Source: CAZWSC01 sp964636385
Lineage (GTDB): Bacteria; Eisenbacteria; RBG-16-71-46; CAIMUX01
Reading direction: 5' to 3'
NCBI GenBank assembly: GCA_964636385.1
Contig: CAZWSC010000046.1
Location: 1-64,000 of the forward strand
DNA length: 64,000 nt
Position numbers and translations under genes: made by a program. Shown one piece after another: positions 42,356 through 51,924 of the stretch (positions within the stretch are counted from its first letter, which is position 1; every line of letters starts with the position of its first letter). The notes under the pieces were generated by a model, which worked only from the letters and a program-made list of their open reading frames with translations, was not told the DNA's origin and searched no databases.

Positions 42356-43714
42356 TCAGTCGCTCTCCTCCAGGATGCGCTCTATCGCATCGGGGCTGAT
42401 CCCAAGGGCAAGGGCGGCCTTCGTGCAGTCGTCGCAGAAGAAGGCCAGTGTGCGCTCCACGTGTTCGCGCTCCACCTCCCTGAGGGGGCGCAGGTGGAAG
42501 CTCCCGGGCCGCCGTCCGCCCGAGAGGAGGATGTCCCGCAGGTACGTCGACAGCGAGTCCACGCCGAGACTGCTGCCTGTGGCGTTGCGGTAGGCATTCG
42601 CCATGACATCGTGCAGCTCCTGCAGATTGCCCGGCCACTCGTACCCCTGCAGCAATTCCAGCAGTTCGGGCTCGATGGCCGGAGCCTCGCCTCCGTCGAC
42701 CTCAGCCTCGCGCCTGAGGAAGAAATCCGCGATCAGCGGCAGATCCCCGATGCGCTCACGCAGGGTAGGCAGTTGGATGGAGTGCACCATAAGGTGGTAC
42801 AGCAGATCGCGGTCGAAGGAATCCTTGTACGCCTCTCCGCTGAGATCGTGACGGGAGGCGGCGATTATACGCACGTCGATCTGCCCCACCTTTGTCGAGG
42901 ACTCGCGGTAGAACTCGCCAGACTGAATAACCCGGTTGAGCCGGATCTGCAGTGGGCCCGTCAGGTTTTCGATGTTGTTGATGAAGAGCGTGCCGCCGTC
43001 AGCCTGCTCCAGGAAGCCGGCCTGCTCGGCCCGTTCCCCCTTCCAGTCGCGTCCCTGGCCGAACAGCGCCGCGGGCAGCCGCTCTGCATCGTAGGCCGCA
43101 GCATCCAGGGCCACGAAGGGACCGTCGCGCCGGCCGCTGACGGCGTGGATGGCGCATGCCAGTGTCTGCTTTCCCGTCCCCCGGTCTCCCAGGATGAGGA
43201 CGCTCAGATCGCCGGCCGCCACCTTCTCCACCTGATGGAACAGACGGATCATGGCCGGGTCGCGGGTGGGCAGATGTTCGAACACCTCCTGGTGTGTCAG
43301 ATCCTCCCGCTTCAACTGCGCAGGCATCTGGCTGAGTGTGCTGTGCAGCGTGCGGTGCCGGATCGCCCTGTCCAGGACATCCAGCAGAACCTCGCCGTCT
43401 GCGGGCTTCGTCAGATAGTCGAATGCTCCCAGCTTCAGGGCGCGCACGGCCAGGTCCACGTCATTGACGCCCGTCAGGACAATGATGGGCGTCTCCAGCC
43501 CGCTCTCGTGGGCCAGTGTGAGCACATCCATACCGCTTACGCTGGGCATGTCCATGTCCAGCAGGATGGCGTCAAAGGTCTCCCGCTTCAGCAACTCCGG
43601 GATCTCGCGAGAGTCATTGATGACGGTGGGTTCATACAGCTCGGTCTGCATGAGAAAGACCATAAGGTAGTTGGTGACGGCGGGATCGTCGTCAGCGATC
43701 AGCACTTTCCGCAT
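42356..43714 (-). CDS. NtrC-like response regulator with degenerate AAA+ domain
   Basis: The product has about 452 residues. The REC domain (MRKVLIADDDPAV, LLDMDMPSVSG as phospho-acceptor, YLTKPAD) is followed by a sigma-54-activator AAA+ domain and a Fis-like helix-turn-helix (TKAALALGISPDAIERIL). The AAA+ domain keeps a Walker A-like GDRGTGKQ. It lacks the GAFTGA loop used to contact sigma-54 (the region reads LFGQGRDWKGERAEQAGF), and the Walker B acids are replaced (TLFINNIENL where LFLDEIGEL is usual). ATP hydrolysis and sigma-54 activation are therefore doubtful. ATG 43714 has GGGGAG 5 bases upstream and overlaps the histidine kinase gene by 23 bases, so the two form a cognate pair. Confidence 0.88.
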   Translation of the reverse strand: MRKVLIADDDPAVTNYLMVFLMQTELYEPTVINDSREIPELLKRETFDAILLDMDMPSVSGMDVLTLAHESGLETPIIVLTGVNDVDLAVRALKLGAFDYLTKPADGEVLLDVLDRAIRHRTLHSTLSQMPAQLKREDLTHQEVFEHLPTRDPAMIRLFHQVEKVAAGDLSVLILGDRGTGKQTLACAIHAVSGRRDGPFVALDAAAYDAERLPAALFGQGRDWKGERAEQAGFLEQADGGTLFINNIENLTGPLQIRLNRVIQSGEFYRESSTKVGQIDVRIIAASRHDLSGEAYKDSFDRDLLYHLMVHSIQLPTLRERIGDLPLIADFFLRREAEVDGGEAPAIEPELLELLQGYEWPGNLQELHDVMANAYRNATGSSLGVDSLSTYLRDILLSGGRRPGSFHLRPLREVEREHVERTLAFFCDDCTKAALALGISPDAIERILEESD

Positions 43715-45665
43715 CGTCGCTCCCCGGCATGCCGATGTCATGGCCCTCTGTCGGGCCCTGACTCAGCGGCAGCGTGATTGTGAATGTCGTCCCCTGGCCC
43801 GGCTCACTGGTGACGTTGATGCGGCCGCTGTGTTCTTCGATGATGCGGTACACGATGGAGAGACCCAGCCCGGTGCCGCCCTTCGCGCGCTTGGTCGTGA
43901 AAAACGGATCATAGATCTGCTTGATGGTCCGTTCATTCATCCCTTTTCCGTCGTCCGCCACGGTGATCACAGCCTCGTCCCCCGCCCGTCGCGTGGCAAT
44001 GGTAATCGTGCCGCGTCGATCCTCCGGCATGGCCTGGCCCGCGTTGATGACCAGGTTGATGAGCACCTGCTCGATCTTCTGGGCATTCCCCCTGAAGGGC
44101 GGCAGATCGCGGTCCAGATCCAGCACGATGTCCGCGTTCTTGTGGATCTGGTTGTGAACGAGGCGCGCGCTCTCGTCGACTATGGTGTTGACGTCCACCT
44201 GATCGATCAGCTGCCCGTCGTCCTTCCGGGCGAAACGCTTGAGCGCCTCCACGATCCGCTTGATGCGCTCGGAGCCACTGGCCATGTCATTGATGAGCGT
44301 GCCGACGTGACTGCGGAAGAAGTCGTACTTGAGTCGGGCAATCTTCAGGTCGGGGTTCGCGGCCGCATGGGCATCCAGTATCGGCAGGATATCATCCATG
44401 GCCTGTTGGAAGATCCTGATGTTGCCGCGGATGAACTGGTTGGGGTTGTTTATCTCGTGACCGATTCCGCTGACAAGTTGCCCGAGGGACGCCAGCTTGT
44501 CCGCCTGCTCAAGCTGCTGCTCGTAGCTCTTCTTGTAGGTGATATCCCTGTAGAACTCGATGATGCCGTCGACCTCGTGCTCCTTGTTGAAGATGGGCAT
44601 GGCGTTGACCTCGTAGTGCTGATCGCCGTGCCGCACCTCCAGGGTGATGGGCGCCTTCTCGCGGATGATGCGCCTGAGGCGGCAGTCCATGCAGGGCGTG
44701 TCGCTGTCGAAGAAGGTCCTGTGGCACTTGCTGCCGGTCGGTACGGACCTGCGGTTCGTCATGATGACGTTGCGGCTGCGGTCGATGATCGCCACCCTGT
44801 CGGGGATCGTCTCGAAGACGGTCTGCAGGCGAACCTGGCTCTCCTCGAAGCCGCCCTTGAGGTGGTCGAGGTACAGGTTGACCATGGACAGCTTCTCCCG
44901 CTCCTCGTCCAGCTGACTGCGCTTGAGGGCGAGGGTCTCCGCCAGTTGCTTGCGGTCAAGGGCAAGGCTCAGCATGCGGGCAATCTCGTCCAGCAACCGC
45001 TGCTGGCCGGGCAGCGTGGCAAGGTCGGCATCGTCATACCCAATCACAAGTTCGCCGCGGATCTCGCCGCCGACGACCAGGTCCGCACGGATGGTCTGCG
45101 CGCCCGTGGGCCGCCTGCCGTACTCCTCGCCCTGGTAGCTCGCAAAGACCACGGCCTGCTCGGGATACTGCATCCCCTCCCTCATGTGCCGCGGGAAGTC
45201 CGTGAAGAACTCGGCGATGGAAGCCGAGACCTCCACCCACTCGGCGACGGCGTAGAGGCACGCCAGCTCCTTTGCCCACTCCGCATCACCGGATTCGCCA
45301 AGGCCGGCCAGTGAGGAGAGCTCCGGCGGGCGGTTGCCCCAGAGCATGATGAGCGGCGCAGCCATGTCGCCGGCCAGCGCGATCCTGAGGGGCAGAACGG
45401 GCGCGTTTTCGCTGAGTCTCCAGAAAGATGTGCCTTCCGGCTCGCCGGCTGTCAGGCGATCAAGGACCTTCGTCAGGGAGGCGCGAGTCTGCCCGGGGAG
45501 GAGCCCGGCGAGATCCGCGCCCGACACGGCGGCCGGGTCCCACCCGCACTGCTCCGCCAGCGCAGCATTCACGTGCAGGATGTGCTGCTCTCTGTCGAGG
45601 ACGAGCAGGTAGTCGAACGCAGCATCGAAGAGGCGGAGGGCCTGCTCAGCGGTGATGGCTCCCAT
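43692..45665 (-). CDS. PAS-domain sensor histidine kinase
   Basis: A 657-residue soluble kinase without membrane segments. It has an N-terminal PAS domain (DYLLVLDREQHILHVN), a GAF-like middle, a coiled coil, a second PAS domain (RVAIIDRSRNVIMTN), and a kinase core with H-box SGIGHEINNPNQFI, N-box INLVINAGQAM, G1 DDGKGM and G2 GGTGLGLS. The second PAS contains a cysteine cluster (C-x10-C-x2-C, residues about 314-327) that could bind metal or respond to redox. It is encoded 91 bases after the NuoG/NfnB fusion and overlaps the regulator gene. GGGGAGG 7 bases before ATG supports the start. Confidence 0.92.
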   Translation of the reverse strand: MGAITAEQALRLFDAAFDYLLVLDREQHILHVNAALAEQCGWDPAAVSGADLAGLLPGQTRASLTKVLDRLTAGEPEGTSFWRLSENAPVLPLRIALAGDMAAPLIMLWGNRPPELSSLAGLGESGDAEWAKELACLYAVAEWVEVSASIAEFFTDFPRHMREGMQYPEQAVVFASYQGEEYGRRPTGAQTIRADLVVGGEIRGELVIGYDDADLATLPGQQRLLDEIARMLSLALDRKQLAETLALKRSQLDEEREKLSMVNLYLDHLKGGFEESQVRLQTVFETIPDRVAIIDRSRNVIMTNRRSVPTGSKCHRTFFDSDTPCMDCRLRRIIREKAPITLEVRHGDQHYEVNAMPIFNKEHEVDGIIEFYRDITYKKSYEQQLEQADKLASLGQLVSGIGHEINNPNQFIRGNIRIFQQAMDDILPILDAHAAANPDLKIARLKYDFFRSHVGTLINDMASGSERIKRIVEALKRFARKDDGQLIDQVDVNTIVDESARLVHNQIHKNADIVLDLDRDLPPFRGNAQKIEQVLINLVINAGQAMPEDRRGTITIATRRAGDEAVITVADDGKGMNERTIKQIYDPFFTTKRAKGGTGLGLSIVYRIIEEHSGRINVTSEPGQGTTFTITLPLSQGPTEGHDIGMPGSDDAESADR

Positions 45666-45756
45666 CGTGTGTCCTCCCCGAAACGCGCGATCACGTGCCG
45701 CCTTGCCGGACCGCAGCCCCGGCGCAGAACGACGAAGCCGGTGAGAGACGTCGACC

Positions 45757-48700
45757 CTACCGCCTGGCGCCCACGCGGAAGTGCTTGATGCCGATCTCGT
45801 GCACGTCGCGCTTGTACTGCGCCATGACGCTCAGGGCCGGCGTGCGTGCGCCCGGACGCGCCTGGACATCGGCGAAAACCAGTGTGCCTGTGCCATCCCA
45901 GTGGGGGCGATCGCCTTCATGCAGGTAGAAGCCCAGGCGACCCCCCAGCGACTCGCGGGCCGCCATGGCCAGGGCGTTCTCTATCCGGACGAACACGGCC
46001 GGTATCTCCAGGTCGAGATGATCGGCCAGGTTTCTAAGAACCTGCCAGGTCTTGATCCCCCCGGCCGGCTGCATCGCCGGCACGAATCGCAGTAAGCGGC
46101 CCTCGAAACTGCATCGGGTCCCCTCGCTCTCGAGGCAGGTGCTGCCGGGTATTGCTACAGTAGCGAATCCTGTGGTCTCCGTCTCTGCCCAGTCAATGGC
46201 GACGAGGAACTCGACGTCGGCCAGGAGCGCGGCCGTGCGGTCGTAGCCCATGGGATCCTCGCCGATGACCAGGGCCGCCTTGATGGCGCCGGCGCGGAGA
46301 CGGGCCAGCAACCCGGCCCTGTCGCGCACCCCCGGCAGGCGCCCGGCAGGCGCCCGGCCCGGACCAAAGGCCGGATCGGCGCCCGCAAGCTCCAGGCCTG
46401 CGCCGTTGGCGGCGAGAGAGGGCAGGAGCAGGTCGGCAGTCACGCCATGCGCACGGAGCAGCAGCACCAGGTTGGCCAGCACCTGCATGTCGCCCGGGGC
46501 CAGATCGCGCGAGCGGTCCGGGCTGTGCACAACCACCACCCGCCGTGCCTCCCGGATCATCCGCACTGCCTCATCGATGCGGCCGGGAGCCACACCGGTG
46601 GCGTTCTCCGTCGCCGCCGGGCCGTAATCGTGTTCGTCAGCCAGGAAGAGATCGCCGCCGGGCATCTTCTCGATCACCTGCCGGTCCAGGAATCCGTCGT
46701 CGATGAGCCGCTGGATGACCCCGTTCCACATGAGCGCAGCGCGGCCGCGCATCGGATCCAGCGCCAGTGACGCAAGGGGAGCCAGGCCCACCCCGGCGGA
46801 ACCTGCAAGCACGAGGTTCGCGCCGCGGTCCTTGACCGCATCCACGATCTCCACACTCAGCACCAGGTGCTCGGCCTGGGTGTCGCTGTTGTTGCAGATG
46901 ACGAGGTCGGCCTCCCGCAGCGCCTCGCGTCCGGCCGTGGAGGCGGTGAAGCCGAAGGACGAATCCAGGGCGCCTGCCTCCACCCCGGTCTCGGCCAGGG
47001 CGAGCGAAGCCACGTTGTTCGTGCCGAGCGCCTCGCGTGCGATCCTGCCGGCCAGGTACATCTCCTCGTTGGAGAGCTCCGGGTATACGAAGACCGCCAC
47101 AGCCTCCGGCCCGTGCTCCCGCACAACCGCTGCCAGACCGCGGGCGGCGGCAGCGTAGGCCTCGCGGAAGCTGACGTCGCGGTAGCGGGCGCCTTCGCGC
47201 ACGCGCGGGTGGACCAGCCGCTTCTGCCGGATCAGAAGCTCGTTGCCGAAGCGGCCGTAGTGACAGAGGTAGTCGCCCGGCCTGCCGGATGACTCGATCC
47301 AGTAGCGGTCCGCCGCGATGCTCCTGACCTCGACCGGGCAGCCCACGGAGCAGAAGCCGCAGTACGTGGAGACGCTCCGGGAGGCCAGCGCGGCGCGGCC
47401 CGGGAAGGGGAACCTTGGCAGCAGGGCGCCGGTGGGGCAGGCGTCGATGCAGTTCCCGCAGGCGACACAGGGCGTGTCCGCAAGTGGCTCGCCCAGGGCC
47501 GGCCTCATCTCCGTCTTGAAGCCGCGGTTGACAAGGCCGAGCGCACCGAGGGGAAGCACGCGGTCGCACGTGCGGATGCAGCGCGCGCAGAGGACGCACT
47601 TGTTCGGATCGTAGGCAACGTAGGGATGGCGGTCGTCGATCCTGTGCTTGCGAACGGCGCCCAAGTAGTGGTTCATGTCTACGCCGTACTCCTCGGCGTA
47701 GATACGCAGCCTGCACTCGTCGTAGTCCAGGCAGCCGCATGACAGGCAGCGGGCGCTCTCGTGCACCATGTCCTCGTACTCGTAGCCTGTCGACACCTCG
47801 CGGAAGCTCCCCGCCCTGTCCTCCACCGGGATGGACGGCATCGGGTGGCGCGGGCTCTCCTTGACCTCGCCCAACTCGGCCTGCCCGGGCTTGGACCAGA
47901 AATCCTTGCGAACGATGAAGGGCTCCGCGGGAATCTCCTCCCCGGATAGATGGGCGTGGATCGCGCGGGCCGCGCGCCTTCCATCGCGTATCGCATCTAT
48001 GACCACAGTCGGCCCGTCGTCCGCCGCGTCGCCTCCTGCGAAGATGCCGGGCACGCTGGTCGCCATCGTGGAAGTGTCCACCGTGAAGGTCTGCCAGCGG
48101 CCCACATCCGGAGCGGGCTTCGCATCGGCAAGGATGTCGGCCAGCAGCGGCTCCTGGCCGATGGCGCTGACGGCCAGGTCGCACGGAAGCTCGAACTCGG
48201 AGCCCGGCAGCGGCACAGGGCGGCGGCGGCCGGACGCATCCGGCTCGCCCAGCACCATCCTGACGCACCGCAGGGCCTTGAGCCGGCCCTCCTCGCGCAC
48301 GACGCCGGCCGGCGCGACCAGCTCCATGATCTCGATCCCCTCCTCGAGGCAGTCGACGATCTCCAGCTCGTCAGCGGGCATCTCCGCCCTGGTGCGCCTG
48401 TAAACGATGATGACCTTGTCGGCCCCGAGCCGCCAGGATGTGCGCGCCACATCCATGGCCGTGTTCCCGCCGCCGACCACGACAACGGTGCCGCTGTCGG
48501 GCTTCGGGTCCTGGGCCCTGGCGACCAGATAGTCCGCGCCGGTGACGACGCCCTCGGTATCGTGCTCGTGCTCGACTCCCATCGCCTTGCCGCCGAAGGC
48601 GCCGGGCGCGAGGAACACTGCGTCGTGCCGCTTCTGCAACTCTGCAAGGGCGATATCGCGGCCCACACGCACCCCGCACTCGATCCGCGCGCCTGCGCGG

Positions 48701-49458
48701 GTGATGTACTCGATCTCGCGGTCCAGGTCGTCCTTGGGAAGACGGTACTCGGGGATGCCGTAGCGCAGCATGCCACCCGGGGCGGGCATCGCCTCGTAAA
48801 GCACGGGGTCGTAGCCCAGCATGCCGAGGAACCAGGCGGCAGTGAGGCCGGCCGGGCCGGCGCCCACAATCCCGACGCTTCGGCCGCGGGCGGGCTCGCG
48901 GACCGGCATCCCGTCGTAGGCGTCTGGCTGGTCTGTGATGTAGCGCTTGATGAAGTTGATGCCCACAGGCTGATCCACGTCCTCGCGGCGGCAGACGACC
49001 TCGCACTTGCGCACGCAGATGCGGCCGCAGACGGCGGGCAGTGGATTGGCCTCGCGCACGAGATCCACAGCCTCGCGGTGCCGCCCCATGGCGGCGAGGG
49101 CGATGTAGCCCTGTGCGTCGACACCGGCCGGGCAGCCGAGATTGCAGGGAGACACGCAGTCGGCATAGTGGTTGGAAAGCAGGAGTTCCAGAGCCGTCCT
49201 GCGGGAGCGGACCACTCGCTCGTTTCTGGTCATCACCTTCATGCCGGCCGTCACGCGCGTGGCGCAGGCGGGCAGGAGATTCGGGCGGCCCTCCACCTCG
49301 ACCACGCACAGGAAGCAGGAACCGTAGGGTTTCAGCTCCGGCGAGTGGCAGAGAGTCGGGATCTTGTCCAGGCCGTGTTCCTCGACCACATCGAGTATGG
49401 TCTGACCTGATCGCGCCTCGATCGTCTTCCCGTTGATCTCCAGCTTGACAGTATCCAT
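45757..49458 (-). CDS. NuoG-like/NfnB-like fusion FeS-flavoprotein
   Basis: A protein of about 1233 residues combining modules usually split between proteins. It starts with a [2Fe-2S] NuoG-type ferredoxin (LCHSPELKPYGSCFLCVV). A GltD/NfnB-like FeS plus FAD/NAD(P) domain follows (CNLGCPAGVDAQGYI, SVGIVGAGPAGLTAAWFL, VVVVGGGNTAMDVART). Next come two ferredoxin clusters (CVLCARCIRTCD, CVACGNCIDACP), and last a formate-dehydrogenase/NuoG-like domain with its [4Fe-4S] motif YCGFCSVGCPVEV. Where molybdenum enzymes carry Cys or Sec after GTNNV, this chain reads ASLALAETGVEAG, so a Mo-pterin active site is unlikely. With the NuoF and NuoE genes it resembles the Sporomusa-type Nfn transhydrogenase with an added NuoG body. 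ATG 49458 has GGGGA 7 bases upstream. Confidence 0.88.
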   Translation of the reverse strand: MDTVKLEINGKTIEARSGQTILDVVEEHGLDKIPTLCHSPELKPYGSCFLCVVEVEGRPNLLPACATRVTAGMKVMTRNERVVRSRRTALELLLSNHYADCVSPCNLGCPAGVDAQGYIALAAMGRHREAVDLVREANPLPAVCGRICVRKCEVVCRREDVDQPVGINFIKRYITDQPDAYDGMPVREPARGRSVGIVGAGPAGLTAAWFLGMLGYDPVLYEAMPAPGGMLRYGIPEYRLPKDDLDREIEYITRAGARIECGVRVGRDIALAELQKRHDAVFLAPGAFGGKAMGVEHEHDTEGVVTGADYLVARAQDPKPDSGTVVVVGGGNTAMDVARTSWRLGADKVIIVYRRTRAEMPADELEIVDCLEEGIEIMELVAPAGVVREEGRLKALRCVRMVLGEPDASGRRRPVPLPGSEFELPCDLAVSAIGQEPLLADILADAKPAPDVGRWQTFTVDTSTMATSVPGIFAGGDAADDGPTVVIDAIRDGRRAARAIHAHLSGEEIPAEPFIVRKDFWSKPGQAELGEVKESPRHPMPSIPVEDRAGSFREVSTGYEYEDMVHESARCLSCGCLDYDECRLRIYAEEYGVDMNHYLGAVRKHRIDDRHPYVAYDPNKCVLCARCIRTCDRVLPLGALGLVNRGFKTEMRPALGEPLADTPCVACGNCIDACPTGALLPRFPFPGRAALASRSVSTYCGFCSVGCPVEVRSIAADRYWIESSGRPGDYLCHYGRFGNELLIRQKRLVHPRVREGARYRDVSFREAYAAAARGLAAVVREHGPEAVAVFVYPELSNEEMYLAGRIAREALGTNNVASLALAETGVEAGALDSSFGFTASTAGREALREADLVICNNSDTQAEHLVLSVEIVDAVKDRGANLVLAGSAGVGLAPLASLALDPMRGRAALMWNGVIQRLIDDGFLDRQVIEKMPGGDLFLADEHDYGPAATENATGVAPGRIDEAVRMIREARRVVVVHSPDRSRDLAPGDMQVLANLVLLLRAHGVTADLLLPSLAANGAGLELAGADPAFGPGRAPAGRLPGVRDRAGLLARLRAGAIKAALVIGEDPMGYDRTAALLADVEFLVAIDWAETETTGFATVAIPGSTCLESEGTRCSFEGRLLRFVPAMQPAGGIKTWQVLRNLADHLDLEIPAVFVRIENALAMAARESLGGRLGFYLHEGDRPHWDGTGTLVFADVQARPGARTPALSVMAQYKRDVHEIGIKHFRVGARR

Positions 49459-49492
49459 CGGCGTTCCCCGGGTCTGCGGCGCCGCCGGCCGC

Positions 49493-51271
49493 TCAGCCCT
49501 TGTATACTGCGTCGAATGTGCAGGCAGTGATGCACTTCCCGCACTTGACGCACAGCTCATGGTTGATGACGTGGAGTTTCTTCGGCTCGCCCGTGATCGC
49601 ATCGACAGGGCAGCTCTTTATGCAGAGACCGCAGCCAACGCACTTCTCCGCGTCGATGTTGTAGCTGACAAGCGCGCCGCAGCTCTTCGCAGGGCAGATC
49701 TTCGACGAGATGTGCGCCTCGTACTCGTCCAGGTAGTAGCGCAGGGTGGACAACACCGGGTTGGGTGCGGTCTGGCCGAGCCCGCACAGGCTTGCCTCCT
49801 TGATCCGCTGGCCCAGGTCCCCGAGCATCTCGACGTCCCCGGCCCGGCCTTCGCCAATGGTGATCCGCTCGAGTGCCTCCAGCATGCGGAGGGTGCCGAT
49901 CCGGCAGAAGGTGCACTTGCCGCAGGACTCATCCTGGGTGAACTCGAGGAAGAAGCGGGCCATGTCCACCATGCAGGTGGCGTCATCCATCACGACCAGC
50001 CCTCCCGAGCCCATGATGGCCCCGGTTGCGGGGATGTGCTCGAAGTCCACAGGGGTATCCCTGAGGGAGGCTGGGATGCAGCCGCCCGACGGGCCTCCCA
50101 TCTGGACAGCCTTGAACTCGCGGCCGTCCTTTATTCCGCCGCCGATACCGAAGAGGATCTCATCGATGGTCATCCCCATCGGCACCTCGCACAGGCCGCC
50201 GCGGACAACCTTGCCTGCGAGGGCGAAGACCTTCGTGCCCGGGCTCTTCTCCGTGCCGTACCTGCGGTATGCCCCGGCGCCGTGGGTGATGATCCAGGGC
50301 ACGTTGGCGTACGTTTCGACATTGTTGTTGTTGGTGGGCTTCCCCCAGATCCCTGCCTCGGCCGGGAACGGGGGGCGGATGCGCGGCATGCCGCGCTGTC
50401 CCTCGATCGATGCGAAAAGGGCCGTCTCCTCGCCGCACACGAATGCGCCGGCGCCCTGCTTGATGATGATGTCGAAGTCGAGGCCGCTCCCCAGTATGTC
50501 CCTGCCCAGGTAGCCGTGCTCCCTGGCTGCGGCAATGGCGATCTCGAGGCGCTTGATGGCCAGGGGGTACTCGGCGCGGCAGTATATGTAGCCCTGGCCT
50601 GCGCCGATCGCACGCGCGCAGATGATCATCCCCTCCAGGATCGCGTGGGGGTCGCCTTCCAGCACGGAGCGGTCCATGAAGGCGCCGGGGTCGCCCTCGT
50701 CGGCGTTGCAGACCACGTACTTGATCCGGGAATCCTGCGCTGCTGCGAAGGACCACTTGAGTCCAGTGGGGAAACCGGCGCCGCCGCGTCCGCGCAGGCC
50801 GCTCGCCTTCATCGTCTCGAGGATGCCGGCGGGCTGCATCTCCAGCAGCGCCTTGCGCAGAGCCGAATAGCCGCCAGCCTCGACGTACTCATCCAGCGAC
50901 TCGGGGTTGATGACGCCGCAGTTGCGCAGCACGATGCGGCTCTGCCCGGCCAGGAAGTCCGCCTCGATCCCCGAGCACTCCCCATCCGTGCCCTCGCGGT
51001 AGACGACCCAGTCTTCGAGGATGCTCCCTCCCGCGATGTGCCGCTCGTAGATCTCCTTCGCCCGGCCCGGATCGACGTCACCATAGATGATCCGCCCCCC
51101 GTTGTCCCGGATCTCCACCAGCGGTTCCCGCCAGCACATGCCGATGCACCCGGTCAGCGTGAGTTCGGCATCCCCGCGGCCCCCGCCAGCAAGTCGCTCC
51201 AGCTCCTCGTATGTCTCGCGCGCGCCTGCGGACATTCCGCAGGTGCTCATGCCGACCAGAATCTTTGCCAT
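49493..51271 (-). CDS. NuoF-like FMN/NAD(H)-binding subunit
   Basis: A 592-residue protein with an N-terminal [2Fe-2S] thioredoxin-like domain (STCGMSAGA, GCIGMCWREP), the FMN/NADH core (GLRGRGGAGFPTGLKW, NADEGDPGAFMDRS), an SLBB region, the [4Fe-4S] motif SCGKCTFCRIG and two C-terminal ferredoxin clusters (CVGCGLCIKSCP, CVKCGKCITAC). It is the NAD(H) site of the complex formed with the NuoE-like and NuoG/NfnB-fusion proteins encoded on either side. It is a clear paralog of the protein at 8487-10343. AGAGG precedes the ATG. Confidence 0.93.
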   Translation of the reverse strand: MAKILVGMSTCGMSAGARETYEELERLAGGGRGDAELTLTGCIGMCWREPLVEIRDNGGRIIYGDVDPGRAKEIYERHIAGGSILEDWVVYREGTDGECSGIEADFLAGQSRIVLRNCGVINPESLDEYVEAGGYSALRKALLEMQPAGILETMKASGLRGRGGAGFPTGLKWSFAAAQDSRIKYVVCNADEGDPGAFMDRSVLEGDPHAILEGMIICARAIGAGQGYIYCRAEYPLAIKRLEIAIAAAREHGYLGRDILGSGLDFDIIIKQGAGAFVCGEETALFASIEGQRGMPRIRPPFPAEAGIWGKPTNNNNVETYANVPWIITHGAGAYRRYGTEKSPGTKVFALAGKVVRGGLCEVPMGMTIDEILFGIGGGIKDGREFKAVQMGGPSGGCIPASLRDTPVDFEHIPATGAIMGSGGLVVMDDATCMVDMARFFLEFTQDESCGKCTFCRIGTLRMLEALERITIGEGRAGDVEMLGDLGQRIKEASLCGLGQTAPNPVLSTLRYYLDEYEAHISSKICPAKSCGALVSYNIDAEKCVGCGLCIKSCPVDAITGEPKKLHVINHELCVKCGKCITACTFDAVYKG

Positions 51272-51334
51272 GGGACCTCTTCCAGCGTGTGTCTTTCCCG
51301 GGCCGTACTGTTCACGAACCTCGAACAGCCCGGG

Positions 51335-51832
51335 CTAGGCGACCGGCTCGCCGGCCGCCTGCTTGAGGGCTTCGCGTCGGATGCGCCGCAGGATCTTGCG
51401 CACCGATGCCGGTGTCAGCTTTCCGTGCGTGTCGCCGTCGATCATCATGGCCGGCGCAAGGGAGCAGCAGCCCAGGCAGGCCACCTTGAACAGCGTGAAC
51501 ACCCCGTCTTCGGTCGTGCCGCCCTCCTCGATGCCCAGTTCGTCTTCGATCGTTCGGAGCAGCATCGGCGCATCGGCCACGTGGCAGGCCGTTCCACAGC
51601 AAAGACGGACCACGTGCCTGCCCATGGGCTTCAACCGGAACTGACTGTAGAACGTGATGACGCCGTAGATCGTGGACTCCGGGATCCTGGTGGTCTCGGA
51701 GATGTACTTGATCGCCCGGCGCGGAATGTAGCCGAAGTGCTCCTGCGCCGACTGAAGCAGCGGGATCAGCTCGCCGGGCTGCCCGTCGTAGCGCCAGAGA
51801 TGGTAACTGAAGTCTGCTTCCTGGTGCGCCAT
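51335..51832 (-). CDS. NuoE-like [2Fe-2S] subunit
   Basis: A 165-residue thioredoxin-fold protein with LQSAQEHFGYIPRRAI, YGVITFYSQF and [2Fe-2S] ligands CCGTACHV and CLGCCSLAP. It partners the NuoF-like subunit encoded 63 bases downstream. It is of standard length, unlike the Gly-tailed copy at 7948-8490. It is the first enzyme gene of the leftward transhydrogenase-like cluster, which a regulator gene precedes. Confidence 0.93.
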   Translation of the reverse strand: MAHQEADFSYHLWRYDGQPGELIPLLQSAQEHFGYIPRRAIKYISETTRIPESTIYGVITFYSQFRLKPMGRHVVRLCCGTACHVADAPMLLRTIEDELGIEEGGTTEDGVFTLFKVACLGCCSLAPAMMIDGDTHGKLTPASVRKILRRIRREALKQAAGEPVA

Positions 51833-51924
51833 GTCTGTCTACCCCCGGAACAGGGTCCCCCGATCCGGCATCGGGAAGGACCCAATGATACATCCAGCAG
51901 TGCTGTCGGGTAATTTTGCCCCGG

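Noticed and set aside
42296..45314. Two long plus-strand frames opposite the regulator and kinase genes
   Set aside because: Shadows of clear REC, AAA+ and histidine kinase domains on the minus strand.
45757..49458. Formate dehydrogenase alpha subunit
   Set aside because: The overall fold matches in part, but the Cys/Sec active-site position is not conserved and the chain carries a GltD/NfnB-like insert, so NuoG-like is the better reading.
47950..51913. Long plus-strand frames opposite the NuoG-fusion and NuoF genes
   Set aside because: High-GC antisense shadows; the minus-strand proteins have multiple FeS and flavin motifs.
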